A stretch of 64,000 nucleotides of DNA from Alphaproteobacteria bacterium (GTDB lineage Bacteria; Pseudomonadota; Alphaproteobacteria; Rhodobacterales; Rhodobacteraceae): contig JAUIAS010000002.1 in assembly GCA_030425395.1 (NCBI GenBank), positions 1 to 64,000 on the forward strand, in the 5' to 3' direction. Below, piece after piece: positions 16,790-25,702 of this stretch (its first letter is position 1; every line of letters starts with the position of its first letter). A program made the translations under genes and the position numbers. Below the pieces are notes generated by a model. The model was given only the letters and a program-made list of their open reading frames with translations, did no database searches and was not told where the DNA came from.

Positions 16790-17554
16790 ATGATTGCAGG
16801 CCGGATCAGGGCAATGGGAGCGGCGCATTGGATTGCGTTGTTTGCCACTATTCTGCTGGCGTGGGTCTTGCTTTACGCGATGGCGATCCCCGGTGATCTG
16901 CGCGCGGCCGGCCGCTTTTACGGGGCGGATTTCTGGGCGCAACTATGCGTCGTCACGCCGGATGCGGCGGGCGCGGGGCGGCTGTTTGCGATGTGGAGCG
17001 TCATGTCGGCGGCGATGATGGCGCCCACCGCGCTCCCGGCTTTTGCGACATATGAAGAACTGAGCCGGACCGCACGGGCGGGGTCGTTTTCGGCGCTTGT
17101 GGGCGGGTATCTGGCCGTTTGGCTGGGGTTTTCGGTGGTGGCCGCGCTGGCCCAGATCGGTCTGTTTTCCGCCGGGCTGATCAGCGCCTTCGGTGACAGC
17201 CTGTCGCCGGTTCTGTCGGCGTTTCTGCTTGCGCTGGCGGGTCTTTACCAGTTCTCGGCGCTCAAGGAATCCTGCCTGTCGAAATGCCGTCAGCCGCTCA
17301 TGTTCTTCATGCAGCACTGGGATGACGGCCCGTGGCGCAACGGCGTGCGGCTGGGGCTGGTCTGTCTCGGGTGTTGCTGGGCGCTGATGCTGCTGGCGTT
17401 TGTGGGTGGCGTGATGAACATCGCCTTCATGGGGCTGGCGACGCTCATCATGGTGATTGAAAAACTTCCCGACCTGGGCCGCTATGTGACGCGGCCTTTG
17501 GGCGGGCTGCTTTGTGCGGGCGCGGTGGTGATGCTGTTGTCTGCGCTGTTGTGA
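16790..17554 (+). CDS. DUF2182 integral membrane protein
   Basis: Membrane protein of 254 aa with about six hydrophobic segments. The ATG at 16790 follows GAGGG by five bases. The DUF2182 signature is the methionine-rich MWSVMSAAMMAPTALP, a possible soft-metal site, together with FFMQHWDDGPWRNGVRLG, CLGCCWALMLLAFVGGVMN and VIEKLPDLGRYV. These proteins are predicted to bind metal but have no proven function. The gene starts the run that ends with dmdA-acuI, and the next gene (DUF1326) is its usual partner. Confidence 0.85.
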   Translation: MIAGRIRAMGAAHWIALFATILLAWVLLYAMAIPGDLRAAGRFYGADFWAQLCVVTPDAAGAGRLFAMWSVMSAAMMAPTALPAFATYEELSRTARAGSFSALVGGYLAVWLGFSVVAALAQIGLFSAGLISAFGDSLSPVLSAFLLALAGLYQFSALKESCLSKCRQPLMFFMQHWDDGPWRNGVRLGLVCLGCCWALMLLAFVGGVMNIAFMGLATLIMVIEKLPDLGRYVTRPLGGLLCAGAVVMLLSALL

Positions 17555-17581
17555 TCAAGATTGCAAAAGGGAGAGCCTGAG

Positions 17582-18268
17582 ATGGCCGAAGAAAAACTGG
17601 AAACGCCCGCGCGCATCGACAACCGGATGCCCGGCACGATGAAATCCGGGCTGGGCACGGTGCCGTGGACGATCAAGGGGGAACTGATCCTCAATTGTAA
17701 CTGCACGGTCTTCTGCCCCTGCGTGGTCAGCCTCGGGCTGCATCCGCCGACCGAGGGTCATTGCCAGACATGGGGTGGCGTGCGTATCGACGAGGGCCAG
17801 TATGGCGATGTGGATTTGTCAGGGCTCAACATCGGGTTGCTGATCGAAATCCCCGGCATGATGAGCCGTGGCAACTGGAAGGTCGCGCTGTTCATCGACG
17901 ACCGTGCCAGCGACGAGGCGTATAACGCGCTTGTCGATATCTTCTCGGGCAAGGCCAAGGGAACGACCGGCCTGTTTCAGGTTCTGGTGGGCGAGATCAT
18001 CGGCGTGGAACGGCAGCCGGTCAGCTACGAAACCGACGGCAACACCCGCCACATCACGGTTGGCCGCAAGATCGAAGGCGTGGTCTATCCCGTCGAAGGC
18101 AAGAATCCCGACGAAGAGATCGTCATCACGAACACCAAATACTGGATGGGCCCGGATATCACCGTCGCCACCGCCAGCAAGGGCCGCGTGCGCGCCTTTG
18201 GTCGGGTGTGGGATTTCGGTGGACGATCCGCCGAGATTTGTCAGATCGACTGGAAAGGCCCGCGCTAA
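17582..18268 (+). CDS. DUF1326 family protein
   Basis: Soluble protein of 228 aa with the DUF1326 cysteine cluster NCNCTVFCPCVVSLG near residues 38-52, which looks like a metal or cluster site. The ATG at 17582 follows GGGAGAG. Paired with a DUF2182 membrane protein 27 bases upstream, a common combination. Its stop shares a base with the start of the DinB-like gene (TAATG), so the three genes are translationally linked. The reaction is unknown. Confidence 0.85.
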   Translation: MAEEKLETPARIDNRMPGTMKSGLGTVPWTIKGELILNCNCTVFCPCVVSLGLHPPTEGHCQTWGGVRIDEGQYGDVDLSGLNIGLLIEIPGMMSRGNWKVALFIDDRASDEAYNALVDIFSGKAKGTTGLFQVLVGEIIGVERQPVSYETDGNTRHITVGRKIEGVVYPVEGKNPDEEIVITNTKYWMGPDITVATASKGRVRAFGRVWDFGGRSAEICQIDWKGPR

Positions 18269-18768
18269 TGGTGGACGCCGGATATTGCCTGCTCATGGCG
18301 CGTTACAATACGTGGCAGAACCGGCAATATCTGTCGTTTCTCGAACCGCTCGACCCCAAGAAGCTGACGCGTGATCGCAAGGCGTTCTTCGGGTCGATTT
18401 TGGGCACGCTCAACCATCTTCTCTGGGGTGACGCAATGTGGATGTCCCGTTTTGATGGGGGCGCGCCGCCCGTGGGCGAGATACGAGACAGCCCGTCGCT
18501 GTATCCGACGCTGGCGTCTTTCGGGGCCAGCCGCATCTCGATGGATGCGCGTATCGAACGCTGGGCTGCGTTGTTGATGCCAGACGATCTTCGTGGCGAT
18601 CTGTCTTGGTATTCTCACGCGGCGCGCCGCGATATGGCCCTGTCGAAAGCCGCTTGCGTGGCCCATTTCTTTAACCACCAGACCCACCATCGCGGTCAGG
18701 TGCATGCGATGTTGACCTCGGCGGGATTGAACGCGCCGGTGTCGGATTTGTTTCTCATGCCGGAGTGA
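18268..18768 (+). CDS. DinB-family protein
   Basis: Four-helix-bundle protein of 166 aa of the DinB/YfiT-like superfamily, which includes divalent-metal and thiol-dependent enzymes. The likely metal ligands are His in ILGTLNHLLWGD and the two in FFNHQTHHRGQVHAML, the classic DinB spacing. It starts by one-base overlap with the DUF1326 stop and ends just before dmdA. Some superfamily members are thiol S-transferases; whether this one acts on a sulfur compound from DMSP is speculation drawn only from the neighbourhood. Confidence 0.85.
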   Translation: MVDAGYCLLMARYNTWQNRQYLSFLEPLDPKKLTRDRKAFFGSILGTLNHLLWGDAMWMSRFDGGAPPVGEIRDSPSLYPTLASFGASRISMDARIERWAALLMPDDLRGDLSWYSHAARRDMALSKAACVAHFFNHQTHHRGQVHAMLTSAGLNAPVSDLFLMPE

Positions 18769-18773
18769 CGCGG

Positions 18774-19874
18774 ATGACGCTCATTTCTCTTTCGCGCCGT
18801 TTGCGGCGCACACCCTTTTCTGAAGGCGTCGAAGCCGCCGGGGTCAAGGCGTATACTGTCTATAACCATATGCTGCTGCCCACGGTGTTCCGTTCGGTGC
18901 AGGAGGATTACCGTCACCTCAAGGAAAAGGTGCAGCTTTGGGATGTCGCGGTCGAACGTCAGGTGGAACTGCGCGGCCCAGACGCCGGGCGGCTGATGCA
19001 GATGCTGACCCCGCGCGATCTGCGCGGGATGCTGCCGGGGCAGTGTTTCTATGTGCCCATCGTGGACGAAACCGGCGGGATGCTGAATGATCCCGTTGCC
19101 GTCAAACTGGCCGAAGACCGCTGGTGGATTTCCATCGCGGACAGCGATTTGTTGTTCTGGGTCAAAGGGATCGCCTATGGTTACCGGCTGGATGTGCTGG
19201 TCGAGGAACCCGATGTGTCGCCGCTGGCGGTGCAGGGGCCACATGCCGAAGACGTGGTCGCGGCGGTCTTTGGCGACAGGGTGCGGGATGTGCGATTCTT
19301 TCGCTTTGGCGTGTTTGATTTCCAGGGGCGCGATATGGTGGTGGCCCGCTCGGGCTATTCCAAGCAGGGCGGCTTCGAGATATATCTCGAAGGGGCCGAT
19401 ATGGGCATGGACCTGTGGAACGCCCTGATGGAGGCCGGACGCCAATGGGATATCCATGCAGGCTGTCCCAACCTCATCGAAAGGATCGAGGGCGGATTGC
19501 TGAGCTATGGCAACGACATGGACCGTCGCAACACGCCCCATGAATGCGGACTGGGCCGGTTCTGCAATACGCAGACGGCGATTGGCTGCGTTGGGCGCGA
19601 TGCGCTGCTGCGGGTTGCGGTCGAAGGCCCGGTGCAACAGGTGCGGGCCATCGAAATCCACGGTGATGTGCCGCCCTGTGACCGTATCTGGCCACTGATG
19701 GATGGTGAAATGCAGGTCGGGCGCGTCACCTCGGCGGCATGGTCGCCGGATTTCGAATGCGGTGTGGCCATCGGCATGGTGCGGATGACCCACTGGAATT
19801 CGGGAACCGATCTTGACGTGATGACCCCGGATGGGCCGCGCGCGGTCAGCGTGCATGAAACCTTCTGGATCTGA
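18774..19874 (+). CDS. dmdA: Dimethylsulfoniopropionate demethylase DmdA
   Basis: Tetrahydrofolate-dependent enzyme that moves a methyl group from DMSP to THF, giving methylmercaptopropionate, the first step of DMSP demethylation. It is a 366-aa GcvT-fold protein with SRRLRRTPFSEGVEAAGVKA at the N-terminus, GGMLNDPVAVKL at 101-112 and WWISIADSDLLFW just after. These match my recollection of DmdA; true GcvT has a catalytic Asp in GG-I-DD-type sequence where this has Asn105-Asp106-Pro107. I use ATG 18774 with GGAG eight bases upstream; an overlapping GTG at 18765 is the alternative. acuI follows, which supports the call. Confidence 0.93.
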   Translation: MTLISLSRRLRRTPFSEGVEAAGVKAYTVYNHMLLPTVFRSVQEDYRHLKEKVQLWDVAVERQVELRGPDAGRLMQMLTPRDLRGMLPGQCFYVPIVDETGGMLNDPVAVKLAEDRWWISIADSDLLFWVKGIAYGYRLDVLVEEPDVSPLAVQGPHAEDVVAAVFGDRVRDVRFFRFGVFDFQGRDMVVARSGYSKQGGFEIYLEGADMGMDLWNALMEAGRQWDIHAGCPNLIERIEGGLLSYGNDMDRRNTPHECGLGRFCNTQTAIGCVGRDALLRVAVEGPVQQVRAIEIHGDVPPCDRIWPLMDGEMQVGRVTSAAWSPDFECGVAIGMVRMTHWNSGTDLDVMTPDGPRAVSVHETFWI

Positions 19875-19934
19875 CACGGAAAAACGAAACGCAAAGCCGC
19901 GCATCGCGTGGCCAAATTTTCAAGGAGAAACGAC

Positions 19935-20924
19935 ATGTTCAACGCATTGGTTGTGCGCAAGGATGAAGAGAGCGGCAAGACCGCAGCGGCGGTCGAGCAG
20001 GTTGCAATTGACGCCCTTCCCGAAGGCGAAGTCATCGTGGCGGTGGATTACTCGACCGTGAACTACAAGGACGGCCTGTGCATCGGGCCCGGCGGTGGGC
20101 TGGTGCGCAACTATCCCCACGTTCCGGGCATTGATTTTGCCGGAACCGTCGAAGCTTCGGAGGATGACCGGTATGCCCCCGGTGACAAGGTCGTGCTGAC
20201 CGGTTGGCGCGTCGGTGAAAACCGCTGGGGCGGTTACGCGCAAAAGGCACGGGTCAAGGCCGACATGCTGGTGCCGCTGCCCGAGGGGCTGGACACCCGG
20301 CAGGCCATGGCCGTCGGCACCGCCGGTCTCACTGCGATGCTGGCGGTGATGGCGCTGGAAGATCACGGGATCAAGGACGGGCCGGTTCTGGTTACCGGTG
20401 CCGCAGGCGGCGTGGGCTCTGTCGCCACGGCAATCCTGGCCAAGCTGGGGCACAAGGTGGCGGCTGTCACCGGGCGTCCCGATCAGGCCGATTACCTGAC
20501 GTCGCTGGGGGCCTCCGAAATCATCGCCCGCGAAGAACTGACCGAAGTGACCCGCAAACCGCTTGAGGCCGAACGCTGGGGCGGCTGCGTCGATGCGGTG
20601 GGTGGCGCAATGCTGGGACGGGTTCTCAAGCAGATGCACTACGGGTCGTCCGTGGCGGCGATCGGTCTTGCCGGTGGTGCCGCAATCGAAGGCGCGCTGG
20701 TCACGCCGTTCATCCTGCGCGGGGTCAACCTGCTGGGCATCGACAGCGTGATGCAACCCTATGACAACCGCCTGCGCGCATGGCAGCGGATCAGTCAGGA
20801 TCTGCCCATGGACCAGCTTGAGGCGATGATCCAGCCCGCAACCCTGTCGGACCTGCCCGCGCTGGGCAAGGATATCCTCAAGGGCCAGGTCAAGGGCCGC
20901 GTTGTGGTGGATGTGAACGCCTGA
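19935..20924 (+). CDS. acuI: Acryloyl-CoA reductase AcuI
   Basis: NADPH-dependent medium-chain dehydrogenase/reductase of 329 aa that reduces acryloyl-CoA to propionyl-CoA, detoxifying the acrylate made from DMSP. ATG 19935 follows AAGGAG. The N-terminal catalytic fold has DYSTVNYKDGLCIGPGG and HVPGIDFAGTVEAS; the Rossmann nucleotide site is VLVTGAAGGVGSVA near 152-165. No zinc-binding cysteines are seen, as expected for this subgroup. It is 60 bases downstream of dmdA, the arrangement known for dmdA-acuI in roseobacters. Confidence 0.94.
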   Translation: MFNALVVRKDEESGKTAAAVEQVAIDALPEGEVIVAVDYSTVNYKDGLCIGPGGGLVRNYPHVPGIDFAGTVEASEDDRYAPGDKVVLTGWRVGENRWGGYAQKARVKADMLVPLPEGLDTRQAMAVGTAGLTAMLAVMALEDHGIKDGPVLVTGAAGGVGSVATAILAKLGHKVAAVTGRPDQADYLTSLGASEIIAREELTEVTRKPLEAERWGGCVDAVGGAMLGRVLKQMHYGSSVAAIGLAGGAAIEGALVTPFILRGVNLLGIDSVMQPYDNRLRAWQRISQDLPMDQLEAMIQPATLSDLPALGKDILKGQVKGRVVVDVNA

Positions 20925-20946
20925 GGCCATCGGGCCGGTTTGATGA

Positions 20947-21100
20947 GCGGGGCGGCAGCTCCCCCCGCACCCCGGAGGGGGTGCAGATAATTGACGGCGG
21001 GGGGCTCTGCCCCCCGCACCCCGGACGGGGTGCAAACGATAAGTGGCGGGGGGCTCTGCCCCCCGCACCCCCCGGGATATTTTCAGCAAGAGAAAAAGGC
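20947..21100 (+). repeat. Three GC-rich hairpin repeats
   Basis: Three near-identical units start near 20948, 20996 and 21045. Each contains GGGGGGCTCTGCCCCCC or a close variant, then CGCACCCC. The first two also carry a second hairpin (CACCCCGGACGGGGTG type). The third ends with GGGATATTTTCAGCAAGAG, shared in inverted form with 42203-42254. They separate acuI from the convergent glycosyltransferase gene and could act as a bidirectional terminator. Confidence 0.85.
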
Positions 21101-21150
21101 GGCAGGGTCCGGCCCGTTTAGGGGGGCGGTCAGTCAAGGAGGGGGGCCCG

Positions 21151-22194
21151 TCAGGGGGTGGACCAGAGGGTCTCGTAGACGGCGCCAATGCCTGTGGCTT
21201 CGGTTTCGGCGCTGAACTGGCTTTGGGCAGTCGCGCGCGCGGCGCGGGCGGCGGCGCTGTGGGCCTCGGGATTGCCGAGCAGTCCTGTGAGCGCGGCGGC
21301 GGCGGCGATGGCATCTTCGCGGGGCACCACGCGACCGGCCTGATCCTGTGCCGAGAACGCTCTGTAGTAGCCTGTATCGCTGGCGACGAACGGCGTGGCG
21401 GCGGCCATCGCTTCGAGCGGGACCATTCCGTAGCCTTCATAGCGTGGCAGTTGCACCACCGCCGACAGCGCTGGCATCAGAGCGGTCAGTTCGTCGGGAC
21501 TGCGTTCGCCGACGAACAGGATGCGGTCACCCAAGCCCGCGGCGCGCACCTTGTCCTTGAGGCGGGCCTCGAAGCTTTGATGTTCGCGCGTGGCGCGTCC
21601 GACCACCAGCGCCGTGACGTCGGGCAGATCGGGCAGCGCGCGCACCATCGTATCGACAAAGAGGTCGGTGCCCTTTTCCGGGCGCACGCGCCCGATTGTG
21701 GCGATGCCCCGTGTGCCGCCGTGGCCCAGTGCCGCCCAGGCGCGGGCGCGGTCCGGGGCCGGGGTGAACCGTGCGGTGTCCACCCCGTGATTGACCACGG
21801 CGCGCACATGCGGGACAAAGCGCGCGGCCTCTTCGGTTGTGGCGATCACCGCATCCATGCGCGAGATCAGCCAGCGGGGAAAGGCGCTGTGCCGGCGTTG
21901 CGCGGCGGAGGTGAACACGATCCGGATCGGCAGGCGCAGAACATCGCGTGCCCACAGAGCCGCGCGCATTTCGGTGTTGCGCCGCACATGCCAGATGGCA
22001 AAAGGCCGTTCCGCGGGCGGTGTGCGGCTCAGCATGCGCGCCCGCGCCAGACTGACCGGAGCGGGGCAGCCGGGCAGGGCGACCCCGGCCAGCACCATAT
22101 CATAGCGGTGCTGTTGCCGGGCCACGACATTGGCCGCCGTGGCCGATACCCCGGTAAAATTGCGATTGAGGTTGGTCACCACAAGCTCAGCCAT
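21151..22194 (-). CDS. Glycosyltransferase family 4 (LPS core type)
   Basis: Cytoplasmic GT-B glycosyltransferase, 347 aa from the ATG at 22194 (MAELVVTNLN), which has GCGAG just upstream; an ATG at 22206 is an alternative. The C-terminal nucleotide-sugar domain has GIATIGRVRPEKGTDLFVD and the GT4 Glu motif in RYEGYGMVPLEAMAAATPF. The N-terminal part contains FTGVSATAANVV. It overlaps the end of waaA by eight bases, so it probably adds the first sugar to the Kdo-lipid A inner core, like LpcC-type mannosyltransferases; the sugar is inferred from context. Confidence 0.87.
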   Translation of the reverse strand: MAELVVTNLNRNFTGVSATAANVVARQQHRYDMVLAGVALPGCPAPVSLARARMLSRTPPAERPFAIWHVRRNTEMRAALWARDVLRLPIRIVFTSAAQRRHSAFPRWLISRMDAVIATTEEAARFVPHVRAVVNHGVDTARFTPAPDRARAWAALGHGGTRGIATIGRVRPEKGTDLFVDTMVRALPDLPDVTALVVGRATREHQSFEARLKDKVRAAGLGDRILFVGERSPDELTALMPALSAVVQLPRYEGYGMVPLEAMAAATPFVASDTGYYRAFSAQDQAGRVVPREDAIAAAAALTGLLGNPEAHSAAARAARATAQSQFSAETEATGIGAVYETLWSTP

Positions 22195-23530
22195 CACGCT
22201 CGCCATGCTCGGGCAACAGTCGATCCGCCAAACGCGCGGCGATCTCGTCCAGCGCGTCCTGGCCCCGTGTTGCGAAATCGCGCGCGGCCCGCGCCGCCGT
22301 TTCGCGTGCCGCCGGGTCAGCCAGCCACGCCGATACCTGAGCGGCGATGGACCCCGCGTCGGGCGTGGTGATCACGCCGCTCTTGGCGGCGAGCGCCTCA
22401 AAGGTTTCGGAAAAATTGACGACATGGGGGCCGCTGAGCAGGGCCGCGCCGAAACTTGCCGGTTCAAACGGGTTGTGCCCGCCGATGGGCAGCAGCGATC
22501 CGCCCAGAAATACGATGGGTGCCAGAGAAAACCACAGCCCCATTTCACCCAGAGTATCGGCGAGATAGACCTGCGTGTCGGGGCCAGGGGGCTGTTCATG
22601 TGAGCGGCGTGCGATCCGCAGGCCACTGGCCGCCACCAGCGCTGCAACCGCATCGGCCCGGTCAGGGTGTCGCGGCACGAGGATCAACAGCGTGCCGGGG
22701 TGATCGACAAGCAGCCGCGCATGGGCGTCCAGCACGATCTCTTCCTCGCCCGGATGGGTCGAGGCTGCGGTCCAAACCGGGCGCTGCGGGCCGATCCGGT
22801 CGCGCAGCAGGGCCAGCGCGGCCGCATCCACAGGGGGCGGGGCGGATGTGCTCTTGAGATTGACGCCTTGGGTGATCCGGTCCGGGGTGGCCCCGATCCG
22901 GCGCAGGTTCTCAGCCGCCTGCGCGTTCTGTGTGATAAAGAGGTCAAAACACCCCAACACGAACCGCGCGGTATCGGGGCGGCGTTCCCAGCCGGCGACG
23001 GATTTCTCGGACAGGCGCGCATTGACCAGCGCCAGTCCGATGCCGCGGGCCCGCGCATTGACCAGCATGTTGGGCCAAAGCTCGCTTTCCACAAAGATGC
23101 CCGCATCCGGGTGCCAGTGATCCAGAAACCGTCGCACCGCGCCGGGGGTATCCAGCGGCGCGAACTGGTGGCAGGCACCCTCGGGCAAGCGCCGCGCCAG
23201 CAGCGCCGCAGAGGTTGCCGTGCCCGACGTGATCAACAGGTTCAGGCCCGGCCGCCGGTCGCGCAACCGTTCCATCAGGGACAGGACAGCAAGGCTCTCG
23301 CCCACGCTGGCGGCGTGAAACCATGCGAGCCGGCCTTCGGGGCGGGGCAGGGTGGCGCGTCCTGCGCGTTCGGCGATCCGGTCATGGCTCACACCACCGG
23401 CGCGCAGCTTGCGTGCCGCGCTGCGCTGGGCCAGCGGCCCGACGGCGCGGGTGGCCAGACGATAGGCACGGTAAAGCGCGGTTGCCCCCTTTGGCATCCC
23501 CACAGCCCGGCCCGTTGACTTGGGCGACAT
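22187..23530 (-). CDS. waaA: 3-deoxy-D-manno-octulosonic acid transferase
   Basis: Membrane-associated GT-B enzyme, 447 aa, that transfers Kdo from CMP-Kdo to lipid A precursor. Family motifs are the acceptor-side Glu in FHAASVGESLAVLSL (about residue 78), FVESELWPNML, ITQNAQAAENLRRIG, WTAASTHPGEEE, VFLGGSLLPIGGHNP and FEPASFGAALLSGPH. The start overlaps the moaA stop (TGATG), and the glycosyltransferase gene overlaps its end, making a tight moaA-waaA-GT transcript. Confidence 0.95.
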   Translation of the reverse strand: MSPKSTGRAVGMPKGATALYRAYRLATRAVGPLAQRSAARKLRAGGVSHDRIAERAGRATLPRPEGRLAWFHAASVGESLAVLSLMERLRDRRPGLNLLITSGTATSAALLARRLPEGACHQFAPLDTPGAVRRFLDHWHPDAGIFVESELWPNMLVNARARGIGLALVNARLSEKSVAGWERRPDTARFVLGCFDLFITQNAQAAENLRRIGATPDRITQGVNLKSTSAPPPVDAAALALLRDRIGPQRPVWTAASTHPGEEEIVLDAHARLLVDHPGTLLILVPRHPDRADAVAALVAASGLRIARRSHEQPPGPDTQVYLADTLGEMGLWFSLAPIVFLGGSLLPIGGHNPFEPASFGAALLSGPHVVNFSETFEALAAKSGVITTPDAGSIAAQVSAWLADPAARETAARAARDFATRGQDALDEIAARLADRLLPEHGERDG

Positions 23531-24537
23531 CAGCCGCCCGTGTGGCTCATGTGGCGCGACATCTGCCCGGCGACGGTCTGGCGGGAATAGTCGAAATCAT
23601 GCCCCTTGGGTTTCAGCCCGATGGCCTTGCGGATCGCGTCTTCCAGCGGGGCTTCGGTGTCGGGGTGGTCGCGCAGGGGGCTGCGCAGATCGGCCATGTC
23701 TTCCTGACCCAGGCACATGTACAATTCCCCGGTGCAGGTCAGGCGCACGCGGTTGCAGCTTTCGCAGAAGTTATGCGACAGCGGTGTGATGAACCCGATT
23801 TTCTGGCGGGTTTCTTCCAGCCGGGCATAACGCGCCGGTCCGCCGCTGCGTTCGGCAAGGTCGGTGACGGTATAGTGTTTTTCGTATTCCGCCCGCACGT
23901 CCTTGAGGGACCAGAACTGCCCGATACGGTTTTCGTTGCCGATATCGCCCATGGGCATGACTTCGATCCAGGTCAGGTCCATATCCCGTTCGGCGCACCA
24001 TTCGGTGATCCGGGGCAGTTCCTCTTCGTTGAATTCTTTCAGAGCCACCGCATTGATCTTGACACGCAGCCCGGCCTTTTGCGCCGCGTCGATCCCGCGC
24101 AGCACTTGCGGCAGGCGGCCCCAACGGGTCACGGCGGCGAATTTGTCCTCATCCAGCGTATCCAGCGAAATATTCACCCGTCGCACACCCGCATCGGCGA
24201 GTTGATCGGCAAACCGTTCCAACTGGGACCCATTGGTGGTCAGGGTCAGCTCCTTGAGCGCGCCACTGTCCAGATGCCGGGTCATTGACCGGAAGAACGT
24301 CATGATGTCACGCCGCACCAGCGGTTCGCCGCCCGTGATGCGCAGCTTTTCCACCCCCATGCGCACAAAGGTCGAACACATGCGGTCCAGCTCTTCGAGC
24401 GTCAACAGCTCTTTCTTGGGCAGGAAGGTCATGTTTTCCGACATGCAATAAACACAGCGGAAATCGCACCTGTCTGTCACCGAAACCCGAAGGTAGGTGA
24501 TGGCGCGGGCGAAAGGATCAATCAACGGTGCGGTCAT
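23530..24537 (-). CDS. moaA: GTP 3',8-cyclase MoaA
   Basis: Radical-SAM enzyme of 335 aa that starts molybdenum cofactor synthesis from GTP. The SAM cluster motif CxxxCxxC is CDFRCVYC near residues 24-31. [11 protein letters not shown] binds SAM. The second 4Fe-4S cluster is bound by [18 protein letters not shown] near 266-283, and the protein ends with the essential Gly-Gly. ATG 24537 gives the family N-terminus; an open extension to 24714 has no similarity. No other mo genes are nearby, and its coupling to LPS genes appears to be positional only. Confidence 0.96.
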   Translation of the reverse strand: MTAPLIDPFARAITYLRVSVTDRCDFRCVYCMSENMTFLPKKELLTLEELDRMCSTFVRMGVEKLRITGGEPLVRRDIMTFFRSMTRHLDSGALKELTLTTNGSQLERFADQLADAGVRRVNISLDTLDEDKFAAVTRWGRLPQVLRGIDAAQKAGLRVKINAVALKEFNEEELPRITEWCAERDMDLTWIEVMPMGDIGNENRIGQFWSLKDVRAEYEKHYTVTDLAERSGGPARYARLEETRQKIGFITPLSHNFCESCNRVRLTCTGELYMCLGQEDMADLRSPLRDHPDTEAPLEDAIRKAIGLKPKGHDFDYSRQTVAGQMSRHMSHTGG

Positions 24538-24656
24538 GGCGATAGTCGTAACCCCTTGAGATTTGCGCGGCAAGCAGTCAGTTGCTCTTGCGCTGCAATA
24601 TCGGGCAGCCTTCGGCCAGCGGTAGGCGTGCTTGGCCGATGACATCCGTGATGTCT

Positions 24657-25439
24657 TTACATGCGCTCCAGCCAATCGCGAACCAAGGCGTGGAAAACGT
24701 CGGGCCGCTCCCAAGCCAAGGCATGACCCGCCGTATCCAGAACGGCCAAAGTGGCGCGTGGAAACCTGTGCATCAGGTCGATACTGTCAAGATAACCGCT
24801 AAAGCTGTCCTGCCGGCCGGCGACAATCAGGCTCGGCACGGTGACAGGGGTGGTTTCCTCCGCGCTCGCAAAGCTGAATTCGAACGCGTTCATGATGCGG
24901 GCGTCCTGTTCGGCGTCGAACCGGGCGCGCGCGGGGGCGATGATTTGCCGTCGTTTTTCAACGATGTCCCAACGCTGGACAACCGACATGTTCTCATGCG
25001 CCCAGAGTTCCGCTTCGGATAATTCGGGCGCGATCGAAGCATCGTCCACGATGACTTGGTGCGCAGGCAGCCTGCCCGGATCGGAGGACGGATTGCCGCC
25101 GGGAACGATCAGAGCGACGCCGGAAATGCGCTCTGGAATCATGTGCACCAGCCCGCGCGCAATGTAGCTCCCCCGAGACAACCCAGCGATTGCAAAAGGT
25201 TCATCCGGCAGTATCGCGTTGATGAAATCCAGAACCGCGTTCAGCAGGTCGTCTTGTGAACGAATGTCATCGCGTGCGGGGCTACCCCCATGTCCGGGCA
25301 TATCCACATAGATCCGTTTCCATGCACCGCTGCCGCGAATTCCCGGTTCCATCAGGTCCATCATGTGGCGATGGTCCAGCGAAACGCCGTGCAGCATGAC
25401 AATTGGCGTGCCGGTTCCGATGATCCGATGATGCAACAT
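24657..25439 (-). CDS. Alpha/beta hydrolase
   Basis: Cytoplasmic serine hydrolase-like protein, 260 aa. It has the oxyanion-hole segment [11 protein letters not shown], the nucleophile elbow GLSRG with Ser88, the acid in AGRQDSFSG near 210, and the catalytic His in [12 protein letters not shown] near 241. The cap region 100-180 has no recognisable specificity. No neighbour points to a pathway. A predicted substrate is not possible from sequence. Confidence 0.85.
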   Translation of the reverse strand: MLHHRIIGTGTPIVMLHGVSLDHRHMMDLMEPGIRGSGAWKRIYVDMPGHGGSPARDDIRSQDDLLNAVLDFINAILPDEPFAIAGLSRGSYIARGLVHMIPERISGVALIVPGGNPSSDPGRLPAHQVIVDDASIAPELSEAELWAHENMSVVQRWDIVEKRRQIIAPARARFDAEQDARIMNAFEFSFASAEETTPVTVPSLIVAGRQDSFSGYLDSIDLMHRFPRATLAVLDTAGHALAWERPDVFHALVRDWLERM

Positions 25440-25604
25440 GCCTGAAAACGTCCTTTACCCCTGATCCGGCCTTTTACCACATCACGCCTGAAAACATGAA
25501 GCTGTCGTTGCCTCGCATTGGCGCAGGGGCACCTGCCGGGTATGGATGGGATAGAGAGGAGGGGCGTTAAGTAGTTGTTAATATGAGTTAAAAGAAGGTT
25601 TCTC

Positions 25605-25622
25605 ATTTCCCCGTGGGGAAAT
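25605..25622. repeat. Palindrome ATTTCCCCGTGGGGAAAT, copy A
   Basis: Eight-base inverted arms around a GT centre. The same 18-mer with a different centre occurs at 27646-27663, and both copies are followed by CG. TTAATATGAGTTAA, resembling a CtrA-type half-site pair, lies about 15 bases to the left. Confidence 0.7.
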
Positions 25623-25648
25623 CGGGTGATCCTTCGAAGGATCACCCG
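25623..25648. terminator. 26-base perfect palindrome after the substrate-binding protein gene
   Basis: A 13-base arm (CGGGTGATCCTTC) with exact dyad symmetry, beginning immediately after the copy A palindrome. It lies 55 bases past the stop of the minus-strand transporter gene. No T-tract follows directly on the minus strand; the copy A palindrome follows instead. Terminator or protein site. Confidence 0.55.
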
Positions 25649-25702
25649 TGAACCACCCCGACACGGGCGGCTGCGCGTGCCGGGTAACTTTTTAATGGCC
25701 GG

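Noticed and set aside
18774..19874. Annotation as glycine cleavage T-protein
   Set aside because: No gcvH or gcvP nearby, the catalytic Asp region reads NDP, and acuI follows; DmdA fits better.
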